Shown here: piece by piece, positions 8,368 to 17,014 of the stretch
How positions within the stretch are numbered: position 1 is the first letter of the stretch
Layout: every line of letters starts with the position of its first letter
Assembly (NCBI GenBank): GCA_019638255.1
Contig: JAHBUD010000003.1
Coordinates: forward strand, 1-64,000
Source: Cyclobacteriaceae bacterium
Lineage (GTDB): Bacteria > Bacteroidota > Bacteroidia > Cytophagales > Cyclobacteriaceae
Direction of reading: 5' to 3'
DNA length: 64,000 bases
The notes under the pieces: generated by a model
What the model saw: only the letters and a program-made list of their open reading frames with translations
What the model was told of the DNA's origin: nothing
Databases searched by the model: none
Program-made: the position numbers and the translations under genes

Positions 8368-11300
8368 ATGATTGGTTCTGTGAGATTAGTGCGTGTATTC
8401 CTGGTGCTTTCGATAGTTCTGTTCGCGGCTGAAGCAATGGCTCAGCAAGCGCGCGAAGTTTTTGGTAAAAACCGGCAGCAATACCGAACCTTCGATTGGC
8501 AATATCTTAGTGGTGAGAATTTTGACGTGTATTATTACGAAGGCAGAAGGGCCATTGCAACGGAAGCCCTGCAATACCTTGAACTTGAATTCGACCGCAT
8601 TACAGACCTGATTGGTTATCCGCCCTATTTCAAAGCAAAAATATTTCTCTACAACTCATTGACCGATTTGCGGCAAAGCAATGTTGGATTGAACAAAACC
8701 TATTTTAACATTGGTGGAGAAACCGACTTTGTAAAACCCTATGTTGAGGTTGCTCACATGGGCACTGCACAAGAGTTGAAAAATGAACTCCTTTATAAGA
8801 TTACAGAGTTGCTGTTGAATGAGATGATGTATGGCGGAAACCTGAAAGATATTTTTCAGAGCGCCTTACTTATGAATTTACCCGAATGGTTTGTTAGTGG
8901 TGCGGCTCAATATGTGTCCCATGGTTGGACTGCTGAAATGGATGATTATATCCGTCAGGCAATTCAGTCGAGGAACATAAAGAAAATCAACAGGTTCACC
9001 GGGCAAGAGGCTGCGTATGTAGGCCAATCGTTGTGGAATTATATTGTTGAGCGCTACGGTAAAAGTAGCATTTCAAATATTTTAAATTATACGCGCGTTA
9101 CCCGGAATGAGGAAAAGAGTATTCTGATTACGCTGGGCGTTAGTTTTCCTCAGTTGCTTAACGATTGGCATCAATTTTACAGTCAGATGAGTGATGTTGT
9201 TGGCCGCTCGTACATTCGTCCGGCCGATTCGCTCAAGCTCACCAGACACCATAATCTTACCACAGAATTTACTACACTGAAAATCAGTCCTGATGGCCGT
9301 TACCTTGCTTTTGCCGAAAATGATCGCGGACGCTATATAGTTAAAGTAAGAGAACTCACTACAGGCAAGGAAACCGTTATACTTTCAGGGGGATCTAAAG
9401 TTATTGGCCAACGTGTTGACTACAGGCTGCCCATTATCAGTTGGTCGGATGTAAATACGCTTGGTGTTGTTGGTGTAAAGCATGGAGAATATACTTTTTG
9501 GTTGTACGATCTAAATACAAAAACCAAATTACCGCGTGAGCTAGACAGGTTCAGCAATGTGCGAAGCTTTACGTTCTCATCCAATGGTCGTCTGGTGGTA
9601 CTGAGTGGAGATTTTGAGGGGCAAAGCGATTTGTTTTTATTGAGTACACGCAGGGATAGGATACGAAGATTGACCAATGATGTGTACGATGATGTAGATC
9701 CCTCATTTATACCGGGCACAAATGCCTTGGTGTTCAGCTCAAACCGGATTTCTGATTCACTTACTGTTGGCGATAGAAAGCAATTGGGTGATCTGACTGA
9801 AAACTACAATCTTTTTGTGTTTGACCTTGATACCACCAATCAGGTGCTGGCCAGGGTTACCAATACGTTGAGCAAGGACTATGCGCCAAAGGCACTGAAC
9901 GAAAATGTTTTCTTCTATTTAAGCGACCAGCGTGGTATCATTAATTTATTCAAGTACGACCGCTCCACAAGCATTTACACACAGGTTTCCAATTTTTCTT
10001 CCGGCATCAGAGAATATGATTTCAATTTTGATCAAAGTGTAATTGCAATTACCATGCGTGATGGATTGCGCGATGATATTTACCTGAGCAAAGTGTACAA
10101 CCTGAACCGAAGTGTGTTTACACCGGCTACACGAAGACGTGAACTGCAACAAGTTAAAGTGTTGCAGGAGCGAAGAAGGCAGGATGAGGACAAGTCCATG
10201 AGCATAAAAGATTTAATCAATGCTCGATTGAAGGAAGCTCAAGGTAAGACCGACACCACTGCCGCAAAACAAGATTCAATTCGTACAAAAGCCGATACAA
10301 CTGCTGCTAAACCTCTAGAAGTTCGGTCAGACACAGTCGACACAAAGAAGCCACCCATCATCAATACCGATAATTATGTTTTTGAAGATGAGGTAGTAAA
10401 GCAGGCTCAGCCCAGCGAAACCTTTTTAAACCGGTACATGAAGGCGCGGGAGAAAAGCCGGATTCTCGGTCCTTTCCCATATGAACCCAAATTCAGTATC
10501 GATAACCTTGTAACCTCATTTGTGATTGATCCATTGCGGGGTTTTGGATTTTTATTAGAGACACAATTAAACGACATGCTCGAGAACTACCGCTTCTATG
10601 GTGGGGTTATGTCATCCATCGATTTGCGCAACGGTGATTTCTTTGCTGAATTTCAGTACTTGCCATCGTTCATTGATTTTAGCGCCCGGGTCGACCGCAG
10701 GGGAATCCGATGGGACAGAGGTCTCTCCAACCAGGACACCTTGTTCCACTATTCATTAAACCGTATTGAAGTTGGTGCATCGCTGCCCATATCTGATCGG
10801 ATTAGGTTAACGTTAAAACCATTTGGTGCCATAGCACGTTCAGCTGGCCTCGGTCTTGTTTCGTTCCCGAACGAACCCCCCAGGGGAACACCCACTAACG
10901 ATTATTATGCAGGTATCCGTTCCGAACTCGTGTACGACAATTCTGTTGCCACCGGTTTAAATACTATAGAGGGCACAAGAGGTAAGATTAATTTTTACCA
11001 CTATCAGGGATTGAGCAATTCAGAGCAAAGCTTCAGTCAGCTATCAGTCGACATTCGTCATTATCAGAAAATTTATCGCGGAATTGTGTTTGCTGTGCGC
11101 GGTTTCGGAGGTTCCTTCTTCGGCCGTTCGCCCAAGCAGTATTTATTAGGCGGCATGGATAACTGGGCATTCAATCAAATCTCACAGTCGGGTCGCGATA
11201 GCGAAGGCAATGAAAATATTTTGGGCACACAAGCCATGAACCCAGACATCTTGTTTGCTGAGTTTGCAACCAACCTTCGTGGTTTTGATTACGCCACCTT

Positions 11301-11667
11301 GTTTGGCAACAATGTGATGTTGTTGAATGCTGAATTCAGGCTGCCGCTCGTAAAAGCCTTGAGTGACGCGCCTGTAGCATCAAACTTTTTCAGGAACATG
11401 CAGTTCATTGGATTTTATGACATTGGTACGAGTTGGTCGGGAGCGCCACCCTTTAGCTCTGGCCAAAGTGTTCGAATTGATAGGATTATTAACGGACCTT
11501 TTGAAATTGACATCAAAAACTTTTTGAACCCCTGGCTTTACAGTTACGGGTTGGGCATGCGAACCGTAATGTTTGGGTATTTTATGAAGTTTGACCTGGC
11601 CTGGCCGGTTGAAAATTACACGGTAGGTAAACCACGCTTTTTGTTTACCCTTGGTTTCGACTTCTGA
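8368..11667 (+). CDS. Large exported protein: degenerate peptidase-MA-like domain, TolB-like propeller, C-terminal barrel
   Basis: The 1099-residue protein opens with a signal peptide (cleavage near AMAQQ). Residues about 30-270 resemble the peptidase MA (gluzincin) domain, but no HExxH is present and the usual LPxWxxEGxAeY motif reads LPEWFVSGAAQYVS, lacking the zinc-ligand Glu. Residues about 290-590 hold PD40/TolB-type propeller repeats (ISPDGRYLAFAEND; DVDPSFIPGTNALVFSSNR). A charged, low-complexity linker (about 590-670, rich in K, D, T, A) leads to a C-terminal part resembling the Omp85/surface-antigen barrel (YLLGGMDNW, NAEFRLPL, final LFTLGFDF). Such proteins are often named biopolymer transporter Tol. 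Role unknown; probably outer membrane. Confidence 0.7.
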   Translation: MIGSVRLVRVFLVLSIVLFAAEAMAQQAREVFGKNRQQYRTFDWQYLSGENFDVYYYEGRRAIATEALQYLELEFDRITDLIGYPPYFKAKIFLYNSLTDLRQSNVGLNKTYFNIGGETDFVKPYVEVAHMGTAQELKNELLYKITELLLNEMMYGGNLKDIFQSALLMNLPEWFVSGAAQYVSHGWTAEMDDYIRQAIQSRNIKKINRFTGQEAAYVGQSLWNYIVERYGKSSISNILNYTRVTRNEEKSILITLGVSFPQLLNDWHQFYSQMSDVVGRSYIRPADSLKLTRHHNLTTEFTTLKISPDGRYLAFAENDRGRYIVKVRELTTGKETVILSGGSKVIGQRVDYRLPIISWSDVNTLGVVGVKHGEYTFWLYDLNTKTKLPRELDRFSNVRSFTFSSNGRLVVLSGDFEGQSDLFLLSTRRDRIRRLTNDVYDDVDPSFIPGTNALVFSSNRISDSLTVGDRKQLGDLTENYNLFVFDLDTTNQVLARVTNTLSKDYAPKALNENVFFYLSDQRGIINLFKYDRSTSIYTQVSNFSSGIREYDFNFDQSVIAITMRDGLRDDIYLSKVYNLNRSVFTPATRRRELQQVKVLQERRRQDEDKSMSIKDLINARLKEAQGKTDTTAAKQDSIRTKADTTAAKPLEVRSDTVDTKKPPIINTDNYVFEDEVVKQAQPSETFLNRYMKAREKSRILGPFPYEPKFSIDNLVTSFVIDPLRGFGFLLETQLNDMLENYRFYGGVMSSIDLRNGDFFAEFQYLPSFIDFSARVDRRGIRWDRGLSNQDTLFHYSLNRIEVGASLPISDRIRLTLKPFGAIARSAGLGLVSFPNEPPRGTPTNDYYAGIRSELVYDNSVATGLNTIEGTRGKINFYHYQGLSNSEQSFSQLSVDIRHYQKIYRGIVFAVRGFGGSFFGRSPKQYLLGGMDNWAFNQISQSGRDSEGNENILGTQAMNPDILFAEFATNLRGFDYATLFGNNVMLLNAEFRLPLVKALSDAPVASNFFRNMQFIGFYDIGTSWSGAPPFSSGQSVRIDRIINGPFEIDIKNFLNPWLYSYGLGMRTVMFGYFMKFDLAWPVENYTVGKPRFLFTLGFDF

Positions 11668-11699
11668 TTTTTTTTAGAAGCATCCTGCAGCAATTCGTT

Positions 11700-11707
11700 T
11701 ACCTTTG
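11700..11707 (+). promoter_or_regulatory. Candidate -7 promoter box for yicC
   Basis: TACCTTTG matches TAnnTTTG exactly and lies 28 bp before the yicC ATG. The -33 element is not clear, so this rests on the -7 box and the position. Confidence 0.35.
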
Positions 11708-11735
11708 CTGCAGTTAACACTTTACGAAATACAGC

Positions 11736-12614
11736 ATGATAAAATCGATGACGGGTTATGGCCAGGTTGTACACGAGGATAGCCGGGTTAAAATCAGTGT
11801 GGAAATAAAAAGCCTTAATTCAAAATTTCTCGACCTGATATTACGGTTTCCTAAAACCCTATCGGACAAGGAGCCTGAGCTACGTAACCTGATTAGCGAA
11901 AAGTTGGAGCGAGGAAAGGTGTCGCTTACCGTGGATGTAACATATCATAGTGAAGCCGAAATCAAGCAAACATATAACGAAGAATTATTTACAGCCTATT
12001 ATGCCGCATTGAAAAAGTTGGCAGACAAGGTGGTGGCACCTTACGATTCGCTTTTCGAACTTGCATTGAATTCTCCTGATGTTATTCAGAATAAAACGAG
12101 CGAGAATACAAATGATGATGAGTGGCAAGCAGTACGCAAAGCCGTTCAGGAAGCTGTTGGCCGATGCGATACCTTCCGATGCGATGAGGGGAATGTACTG
12201 GAAAAGAAACTGCAAGAGTACTGTGTTTCGATTAGTCGTTCGCTTGCAGAAGTGGAAAAGCTGGACACGGGCCGGGTTGAAAAGGTAAGACAAAAGTTAA
12301 AAGGAAACATTACTGCATTTTTTGGTGAAGAAGGCTTTGACATGAATCGACTTGAGCAGGAAATAATTTTTTATATCGAAAAGCTGGACATACATGAAGA
12401 GCGTGTGCGGTTAAAGACTCACCTGGATTATTTTTTACAGGCGTTAAAAGAACCACAATCAAACGGTAAAAAACTTGGCTTTATATCCCAGGAAATTGGC
12501 CGTGAGATCAATACCATCGGTTCAAAAGCCAACGATGCATCCATGCAAAAACACGTAGTGGCCATGAAAGAGGAGTTGGAGAAGATTAAGGAGCAATTGG
12601 GAAATGTGTTATGA
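11736..12614 (+). CDS. yicC: YicC family endoribonuclease
   Basis: The 292-residue protein starts IKSMTGYGQ, the hallmark N-terminus of the YicC family, and ends with the DUF1732 domain (FISQEIGREINTIGSKAND). In E. coli YicC is an endoribonuclease acting with PNPase in small-RNA turnover. Length is normal. Its last codons overlap the 3' end of the convergent dehydrogenase gene by 6 bp. A nearby RNA enzyme, rtcB, is in a separate unit. Confidence 0.9.
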   Translation: MIKSMTGYGQVVHEDSRVKISVEIKSLNSKFLDLILRFPKTLSDKEPELRNLISEKLERGKVSLTVDVTYHSEAEIKQTYNEELFTAYYAALKKLADKVVAPYDSLFELALNSPDVIQNKTSENTNDDEWQAVRKAVQEAVGRCDTFRCDEGNVLEKKLQEYCVSISRSLAEVEKLDTGRVEKVRQKLKGNITAFFGEEGFDMNRLEQEIIFYIEKLDIHEERVRLKTHLDYFLQALKEPQSNGKKLGFISQEIGREINTIGSKANDASMQKHVVAMKEELEKIKEQLGNVL

Positions 12615-13604
12615 TTTCCGGCCTTTCAGTACTTGTCGGTTAATACAATTCGGGACCTCTCCATGCTGGTAAAATGAAATAATGTTTCTAGCTGCAATGC
12701 GCGCCATTCCATTGCGTGCTTCAACAGTGGCCGAACCAATATGTGGAAGAACAGCAACATTCGGCATTTCAAGCAGTGGATTGTACGGCTTCATTGGTTC
12801 CGGGTTGGTAACATCCAATCCTGCGCCCCAGATCAATCCCTGGTTTAATGCTTCTATCAAATCCGTTTCGTTATGTACGCCCCCTCGTGATGTGTTGATG
12901 AATATTGACGAAGGTTTCATTTTGCTGAACACTTCCCGGTTGAACAATCCTCGTGTTTCATCACTCAGAAAACAATGTATAGACAGCACATCGCTTTCGC
13001 GAATCAGTTCATCAAAGCTTACATACGTTGCACCGTATAATCTTTCAGCCTCTGTATTGTGTGAGCGATTATGGTAGATAACCTTCATGTCGAATGCGCC
13101 TTGGCAACGTTTGGCCAGCATCATGCCAATCCGGCCCATGCCGAAAATGCCCAATGTTTTTCCGCTCAGTTGAAAGCCAAGGTTTTTCAAAGGCTCAAAT
13201 TGCTTCCACTCGCCACGGATGATGGTTTTGTGATTGAAAAACATTTTTCTTGAAACAGCGATCATCAAGCCAAAGGCTACATCAGCCGTTGCCTCGCTCA
13301 GTACATCAGGTGTATTGCTTACCGGAATTCCTGCCGAGGTAGCAGCTTCAACATCAATGTTATCGTACCCAACCGCAAACTGACCGATGATGTCCAAGTG
13401 AGAACATTGGTTGAAAAAATGCTTGTCCAGTTTATCCGCGCCCAGCGAAAGTAATGCATTTACTTGTTTGGCTCGCTCAATCAATTCGGGTTGAGTCATC
13501 GGACCATCACCTTGCCATTCCATTACTTCCAGGCCGGCATTGGTCAGCATCGTTTTGGCGATGTTGGGTATGAGGCGTGTAATTAAAACTTTTTTAGAGG
13601 GCAT
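12609..13604 (-). CDS. D-isomer-specific 2-hydroxyacid dehydrogenase (glyoxylate/hydroxypyruvate reductase-like)
   Basis: A 331-residue NAD(P)-dependent dehydrogenase. The Rossmann motif is LGIFGMGRIGMMLAKR (about residues 150-165), and the catalytic set is present: Arg in NTSRGGVHNE, Glu in DVTNPEPM and His in LPHIGSAT. The GDG-rich N-terminus and overall layout resemble GhrB-type glyoxylate/hydroxypyruvate reductases. The exact 2-keto acid is not decided by the sequence. Confidence 0.85.
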   Translation of the reverse strand: MPSKKVLITRLIPNIAKTMLTNAGLEVMEWQGDGPMTQPELIERAKQVNALLSLGADKLDKHFFNQCSHLDIIGQFAVGYDNIDVEAATSAGIPVSNTPDVLSEATADVAFGLMIAVSRKMFFNHKTIIRGEWKQFEPLKNLGFQLSGKTLGIFGMGRIGMMLAKRCQGAFDMKVIYHNRSHNTEAERLYGATYVSFDELIRESDVLSIHCFLSDETRGLFNREVFSKMKPSSIFINTSRGGVHNETDLIEALNQGLIWGAGLDVTNPEPMKPYNPLLEMPNVAVLPHIGSATVEARNGMARIAARNIISFYQHGEVPNCINRQVLKGRKS

Positions 13605-13677
13605 GTAAAATGAATTGGATCAAATATAGATTATAGCAAAATTCAAAAGAAGGCATTTTGTATAGGTGGTTTTTAAA

Positions 13678-13724
13678 AACGTCATTGGTGGCAGATAAAA
13701 AATCTGCTCCTAACCAATGACGTT
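13678..13724 (-). terminator. Stem-loop terminator downstream of the interrupted TPR gene
   Basis: A perfect 12-bp outer stem (13678-13689 with 13713-13724) encloses a perfect 6-bp inner stem (13691-13696 with 13702-13707) around an A5 loop. Read on the minus strand the stem is followed by a run of five T. It begins 5 bp after the TAG at 13730, the natural end of the TPR frame beyond its internal stop. Confidence 0.65.
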
Positions 13725-13729
13725 CCTTT

Positions 13730-14218
13730 CTACCGTTGCTTACGCTTACAACGCTTGATGCTCTCCTCCAATACACGGCAGTTCCATAATTCAGCGGAAT
13801 GATGTAAGGCATCTTTATAATGCCGTATCGCCTTGCTGTACTTTTACTTTAAATCAAAGGCTTGTCCGGCACCGGCCAACAGATCAGACTTGCGTGCATG
13901 TTTTGCCTGAGTACCTTTCAGGTAAACATCAATCGCTTCTTCCAGTCTTTCTTCCTGGCGCAATAGTTCGCCCAAATGCCAATATGGATCAGCAAACTCA
14001 GGATCGAATTTTATGGCCATCCTAAAGTGACCTTCAGCCATTCTAATATCTTCTGCGTAATGGAAATAGATAATACCAAGTGTGTTGTGCAGCCTGCCGT
14101 ACCCGGACTCTTCGTACAGAAGCCGGTCGAGCAGTTTTATGGCTCGCTCATGTCCTTCAAGCCAGGCAAACTCCAGCGCATGCTGCAGGTATTCTTCCAT
14201 CCATTTTATTTTTTCCAT
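13730..14218 (-). pseudogene. TPR protein interrupted by an in-frame TAA
   Basis: The open part, 14218 to 13844, encodes 124 residues of TPR sequence closely matching the paralogue at 14325-14840 (HALEFAWLEG, ESGYGRLHNTLGIIYFHY, KFDPEFADPYWHLGELL). It stops at TAA (13844-13846) after GQAFDLK. In the same frame the sequence continues KYSKAIRHYKDAL and ends SIKRCKRKQR then TAG at 13730. This matches the paralogue's tail (FRKAIKAYKEAM and GVKRCRKKR). A terminator follows directly after the TAG. The gene therefore looks like a 162-codon frame broken by a nonsense change at codon 125. The truncated 124-residue form could still be functional; a base-call error is another possibility. Confidence 0.78.
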
Positions 14219-14237
14219 TTTAATTTTAGAAACTTAG

Positions 14238-14265
14238 CCATGGTCTGTGGTGACACAGACCATGG
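14238..14265. repeat. Perfect intergenic hairpin between the two TPR genes
   Basis: A 12-bp perfect stem (14238-14249 with 14254-14265) has a 4-base loop. It lies after the stop of the intact TPR gene and about 20 bp before the start of the interrupted copy. There is no T run on either side, so it may stabilise or process mRNA rather than terminate; it could also partly insulate the second gene. Confidence 0.55.
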
Positions 14266-14324
14266 GGTTAATAAAGCATGATACGAACCAAGAGTTGCAG
14301 CAGCATAAATACCAAGGCTATTAG

Positions 14325-14840
14325 CTACGTGCCAGGCTTAGATCGTAAAAAAAATGCTAACCTTTTCTTCCGGCATCTTTTAACGCCATCCGTCAGGTTG
14401 TTGATTTCAAAGCTGTTCACAGAGGCCAACATAGCTTCTTTGTACGCTTTGATCGCTTTACGGAATTCACCGCGCAGTTCGTACGCCTGACCGATGCAAT
14501 CCAAAAACGCTACCCGATTTGCGTTGTTTTTCAAAACACCTTGCTCGAGGTAACCCAATGCATCACTGTACCTTCCGTTACGCAGGTACAATGTACCCAG
14601 GTGCAGGTAAGGCGCAGCAAACGCAGGATCAAACTGAACCGCCATTTTCAGGTGAAGTTCTGCTTTCGCTGTATCAGCTGTATAGTACAGGTAAGCCCAA
14701 CCCAAATGGTTGTGCAGGCTACCATAACCTGGCTCATCGTACAACAGGTTGTTCAACAACGTCAAACCATCATTAACCTTGTTTTCGTAGATGAGCTTTT
14801 CAGCTTCCATCAAGTATTGTTCCATCCATTCGATTCTCAT
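14325..14840 (-). CDS. Tetratricopeptide-repeat protein
   Basis: The 171-residue protein has no signal peptide and consists of about four TPR helical pairs, for example GYGSLHNHLGWAYLYY, FDPAFAAPYLHLGTLYLRN and EFRKAIKAYKEAM. The basic tail GVKRCRKKRLAFFLRSK follows. It is likely a cytosolic protein-protein interaction module; no partner can be named. It lies 78 bp downstream of rtcB on the same strand and is the intact paralogue of the next gene. Confidence 0.8.
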   Translation of the reverse strand: MRIEWMEQYLMEAEKLIYENKVNDGLTLLNNLLYDEPGYGSLHNHLGWAYLYYTADTAKAELHLKMAVQFDPAFAAPYLHLGTLYLRNGRYSDALGYLEQGVLKNNANRVAFLDCIGQAYELRGEFRKAIKAYKEAMLASVNSFEINNLTDGVKRCRKKRLAFFLRSKPGT

Positions 14841-14918
14841 TCCCTTCGTTTAATTTTCAGGTGAATATTACTCACCCGAAATTTCTTTCTCCAATTTGGA
14901 GCGAGGTTAAGGGTGAGG

Positions 14919-16334
14919 TTAATCTTCTGCGGGCGAATCATCGCCACACATGCGTACAATCTTCGGAGTAAATACTCCGAGCACATCTACCAATTCTTGC
15001 TGGTAGCGCATTACGTTCCGTATATCTTTATACACCATCGGTGCTTCATCCAATCCTCCACCAATCAACTCAACACCATGCTTCTGCAATTCCTGCTTCA
15101 CCATTTTGTTGGTGATCACGCTCTTCGCTGCACTTCGCGACATTACACGGCCCGCGCCATGCGAAGCAGAATTTAACGATGCTGGTGATCCTTTACCGCG
15201 CACGATGAAACCAGGAGCCGTCATGGATCCTGGAATAATACCGAGTACATTTTTTTCGGCAGGTGTTGCTCCCTTCCGGTGTACAATCACCTCGGTGCCA
15301 TCTACCAGTGCTTCCTTCCAAGCAAAGTTGTGGTGGTTCTCTACCATCAACAGCGGTTTTTCACCCAGGCTTTCTGCCATGCGTTCGTGAATCTGGTGAT
15401 GATTGGCCGAAGCATAATCACCCGCGAGGTTCATAGCGATCCAGTACTCCTGTCCGGCATCGGTGTTCAAATCGAGCCAGGCGAGATTCGCAGCTTCCTT
15501 CGACAGGTGACAAAGTTGTTTGGCCACCCGCGTGTAGTGCCGTGCTATTTCAGCACCCAATCCGCGTGAACCCGAATGGGATAATACCGCCAGATAATTG
15601 CCCGCTGGTAATTTCCACTCGTTGTTTGCACCGATTTCCATCAGCCCGAATTCCACAAAGTGATTTCCACTTCCTGATGATCCGATTTGTGCTGCTGCTT
15701 TCCCTCTCAGGTTTCGCAGTACCGCGATTTCATCAAACGTTTTCCGGTCGAGCACTTCGTGTTCTTTCGGACGTTTGAATGTTTCACGACCAAAACACGT
15801 GTTGGTTAACAACAGTTGCTTCAGGTTACTGCGGTGCCGCTCCAGAAATTTCTCATCCAACGGATAAGCGGTAAGACACATGCGGCAACCAATATCTACT
15901 CCAACTCCATATGGAATTACTGCATTGTGTGTTGCCAATACACCGCCAATAGGTAATCCATAGCCTTGATGGGCATCCGGCATCAGTGCTCCTGCAATGG
16001 TTATCGGCAACTTCATCGCAATTTCCATTTGGTTGCGCGCACCTTCTTCTATTTCAGCTGCGCCATAAATTGGGTACTCCAATCGATTTTTCAACAACTC
16101 ATGTACACGCGACTTCTTTTCAGCAGGCACTAATGCCAAAGCTGTTTTGTTCCATATTGAATCTTCGATATAAGTTTTCGGATCGGCCAGCACCGCTTTC
16201 AACATTGCGTAGATTTCCTCCTTCTCGCTTCTGCGAAAATATTTCAACACCGTGTTGATAGCGATCCCGATTGCTTTTCCTTCCGGGTAACCTAATTTGA
16301 TCAGGTCTTTCCCGCTTAATACTTTTCTTTTCAT
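14919..16334 (-). CDS. rtcB: RNA-splicing ligase RtcB
   Basis: RtcB joins RNA 2',3'-cyclic phosphate or 3'-phosphate ends to 5'-OH ends using GTP and Mn2+. The 471-residue sequence carries the family motifs GVDIGCRM (metal Asp and Cys), SSGSGNHFVEFG, LSHSGSRGLG and SASHGAGRVMSRS with the guanylylated His. It ends MCGDD plus a short acidic tail. The start ATG at 16334 has a strong ribosome site AAAGGAG six bases upstream. RtcB is usually a repair enzyme in bacteria; no archease gene is seen nearby. Confidence 0.93.
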   Translation of the reverse strand: MKRKVLSGKDLIKLGYPEGKAIGIAINTVLKYFRRSEKEEIYAMLKAVLADPKTYIEDSIWNKTALALVPAEKKSRVHELLKNRLEYPIYGAAEIEEGARNQMEIAMKLPITIAGALMPDAHQGYGLPIGGVLATHNAVIPYGVGVDIGCRMCLTAYPLDEKFLERHRSNLKQLLLTNTCFGRETFKRPKEHEVLDRKTFDEIAVLRNLRGKAAAQIGSSGSGNHFVEFGLMEIGANNEWKLPAGNYLAVLSHSGSRGLGAEIARHYTRVAKQLCHLSKEAANLAWLDLNTDAGQEYWIAMNLAGDYASANHHQIHERMAESLGEKPLLMVENHHNFAWKEALVDGTEVIVHRKGATPAEKNVLGIIPGSMTAPGFIVRGKGSPASLNSASHGAGRVMSRSAAKSVITNKMVKQELQKHGVELIGGGLDEAPMVYKDIRNVMRYQQELVDVLGVFTPKIVRMCGDDSPAED

Positions 16335-16378
16335 ATGTACTCCTTTCTGATTTTGTGCAACCCTGTGTATGGATTCGG

Positions 16379-16408
16379 CAAAATCATTCCACTCGTCTTT
16401 TCAGACAA
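16379..16408 (-). promoter_or_regulatory. Candidate promoter of rtcB
   Basis: On the minus strand TTG (16406-16408) and TGATTTTG (16379-16386) are spaced by 19 bp. The second differs from TAnnTTTG at one position. Transcription would start roughly 40 bp before the ATG. The rest of the 308-bp gap 16335-16642 holds the two hairpins listed next and nothing else I can support. Confidence 0.4.
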
Positions 16409-16443
16409 TTTAAATTTATAAACTACAGTCCGAGAGAAATAAA

Positions 16444-16498
16444 AAAACCCGGACGACCCGGGTTTTCAGTTGGCGATCAGATGTTGATCAACTGAAAA
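16444..16498 (-). terminator. Intrinsic terminator with an overlapping upstream hairpin
   Basis: Hairpin 1 has a perfect 9-bp stem (16444-16452 with 16458-16466) rich in G and C; on the minus strand it ends in seven T, a classic terminator for the gene at 16643. Hairpin 2 has a 9-bp outer stem (16463-16471 with 16490-16498) and a 5-bp inner stem (16475-16479 with 16485-16489). The two share bases 16463-16466. Confidence 0.75.
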
Positions 16499-16642
16499 AC
16501 CAGGGCATAAACCGAATATTGCTACCCGGCAGTTCAAAACGATATGTCCCTATTTGTTTTAGCATGATGCAAAGATAAAGCAGAAGTAAACTGATTTCAA
16601 AGCTGATGCGTGATAAAATGTTTTGGAAACTGTAATACAGAA

Positions 16643-16936
16643 TTATTCTACATAAACTTTTCCAACACCATCCTCCGGATGAAATCCCATCACCGCATCG
16701 TGACATTGCTCGCAATAAAGTCCCAGTTCTCTTCCTGATCGCTGATCATCATTACGGCTTATGGCAACACAAGCAGAAAAATTGTAACGCGATTTTAATT
16801 TTTCAACACCCAGCACACAATCATAATACACCCACTCACGGCAGTTGTCCGACCAGGGCTGACCGCGATAGGTTTCTTTTATGCCTTTTGTGCGGAGTTC
16901 GTTATCGAGTAAAGTTAAATGCTCACACATGCGCAT
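16643..16936 (-). CDS. Small conserved hypothetical protein with a CxxC motif
   Basis: I do not recognise a function. The 97-residue protein has WSDNCREWVYYDC in the middle and YCEQCHDAVMGFHP near the end, so four Cys and a His could bind a metal or form disulfides. The frame extends upstream only to a TTG; ATG codons lie at 16936 and 16930, and a weak AGGAT about 9 bases before 16936 favours that one, though the start MCEHLTLLDNEL at 16930 is also plausible. No signal peptide or membrane segment. It is transcribed away from the Nramp-like gene and ends before a strong terminator. Confidence 0.65.
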   Translation of the reverse strand: MRMCEHLTLLDNELRTKGIKETYRGQPWSDNCREWVYYDCVLGVEKLKSRYNFSACVAISRNDDQRSGRELGLYCEQCHDAVMGFHPEDGVGKVYVE

Positions 16937-17014
16937 GATTTTAATCCTGTTCAATATAGGAAACCATCTTCTATTTCTATTCGGGATAACTTATCTTACA
17001 CCATCAAGTTCTGT

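Noticed and set aside
13594..13812. A 72-codon minus-strand frame downstream of the truncated TPR gene
   Set aside because: It overlaps the continuation of the TPR frame in another phase and has no protein features; the in-frame TPR reading explains the DNA better.
16488..16715. A 75-codon minus-strand frame over the 3' end of the CxxC gene
   Set aside because: It overlaps the CxxC gene's 3' part in another phase, and its hydrophobic stretch is the AT-rich gap before the terminator.
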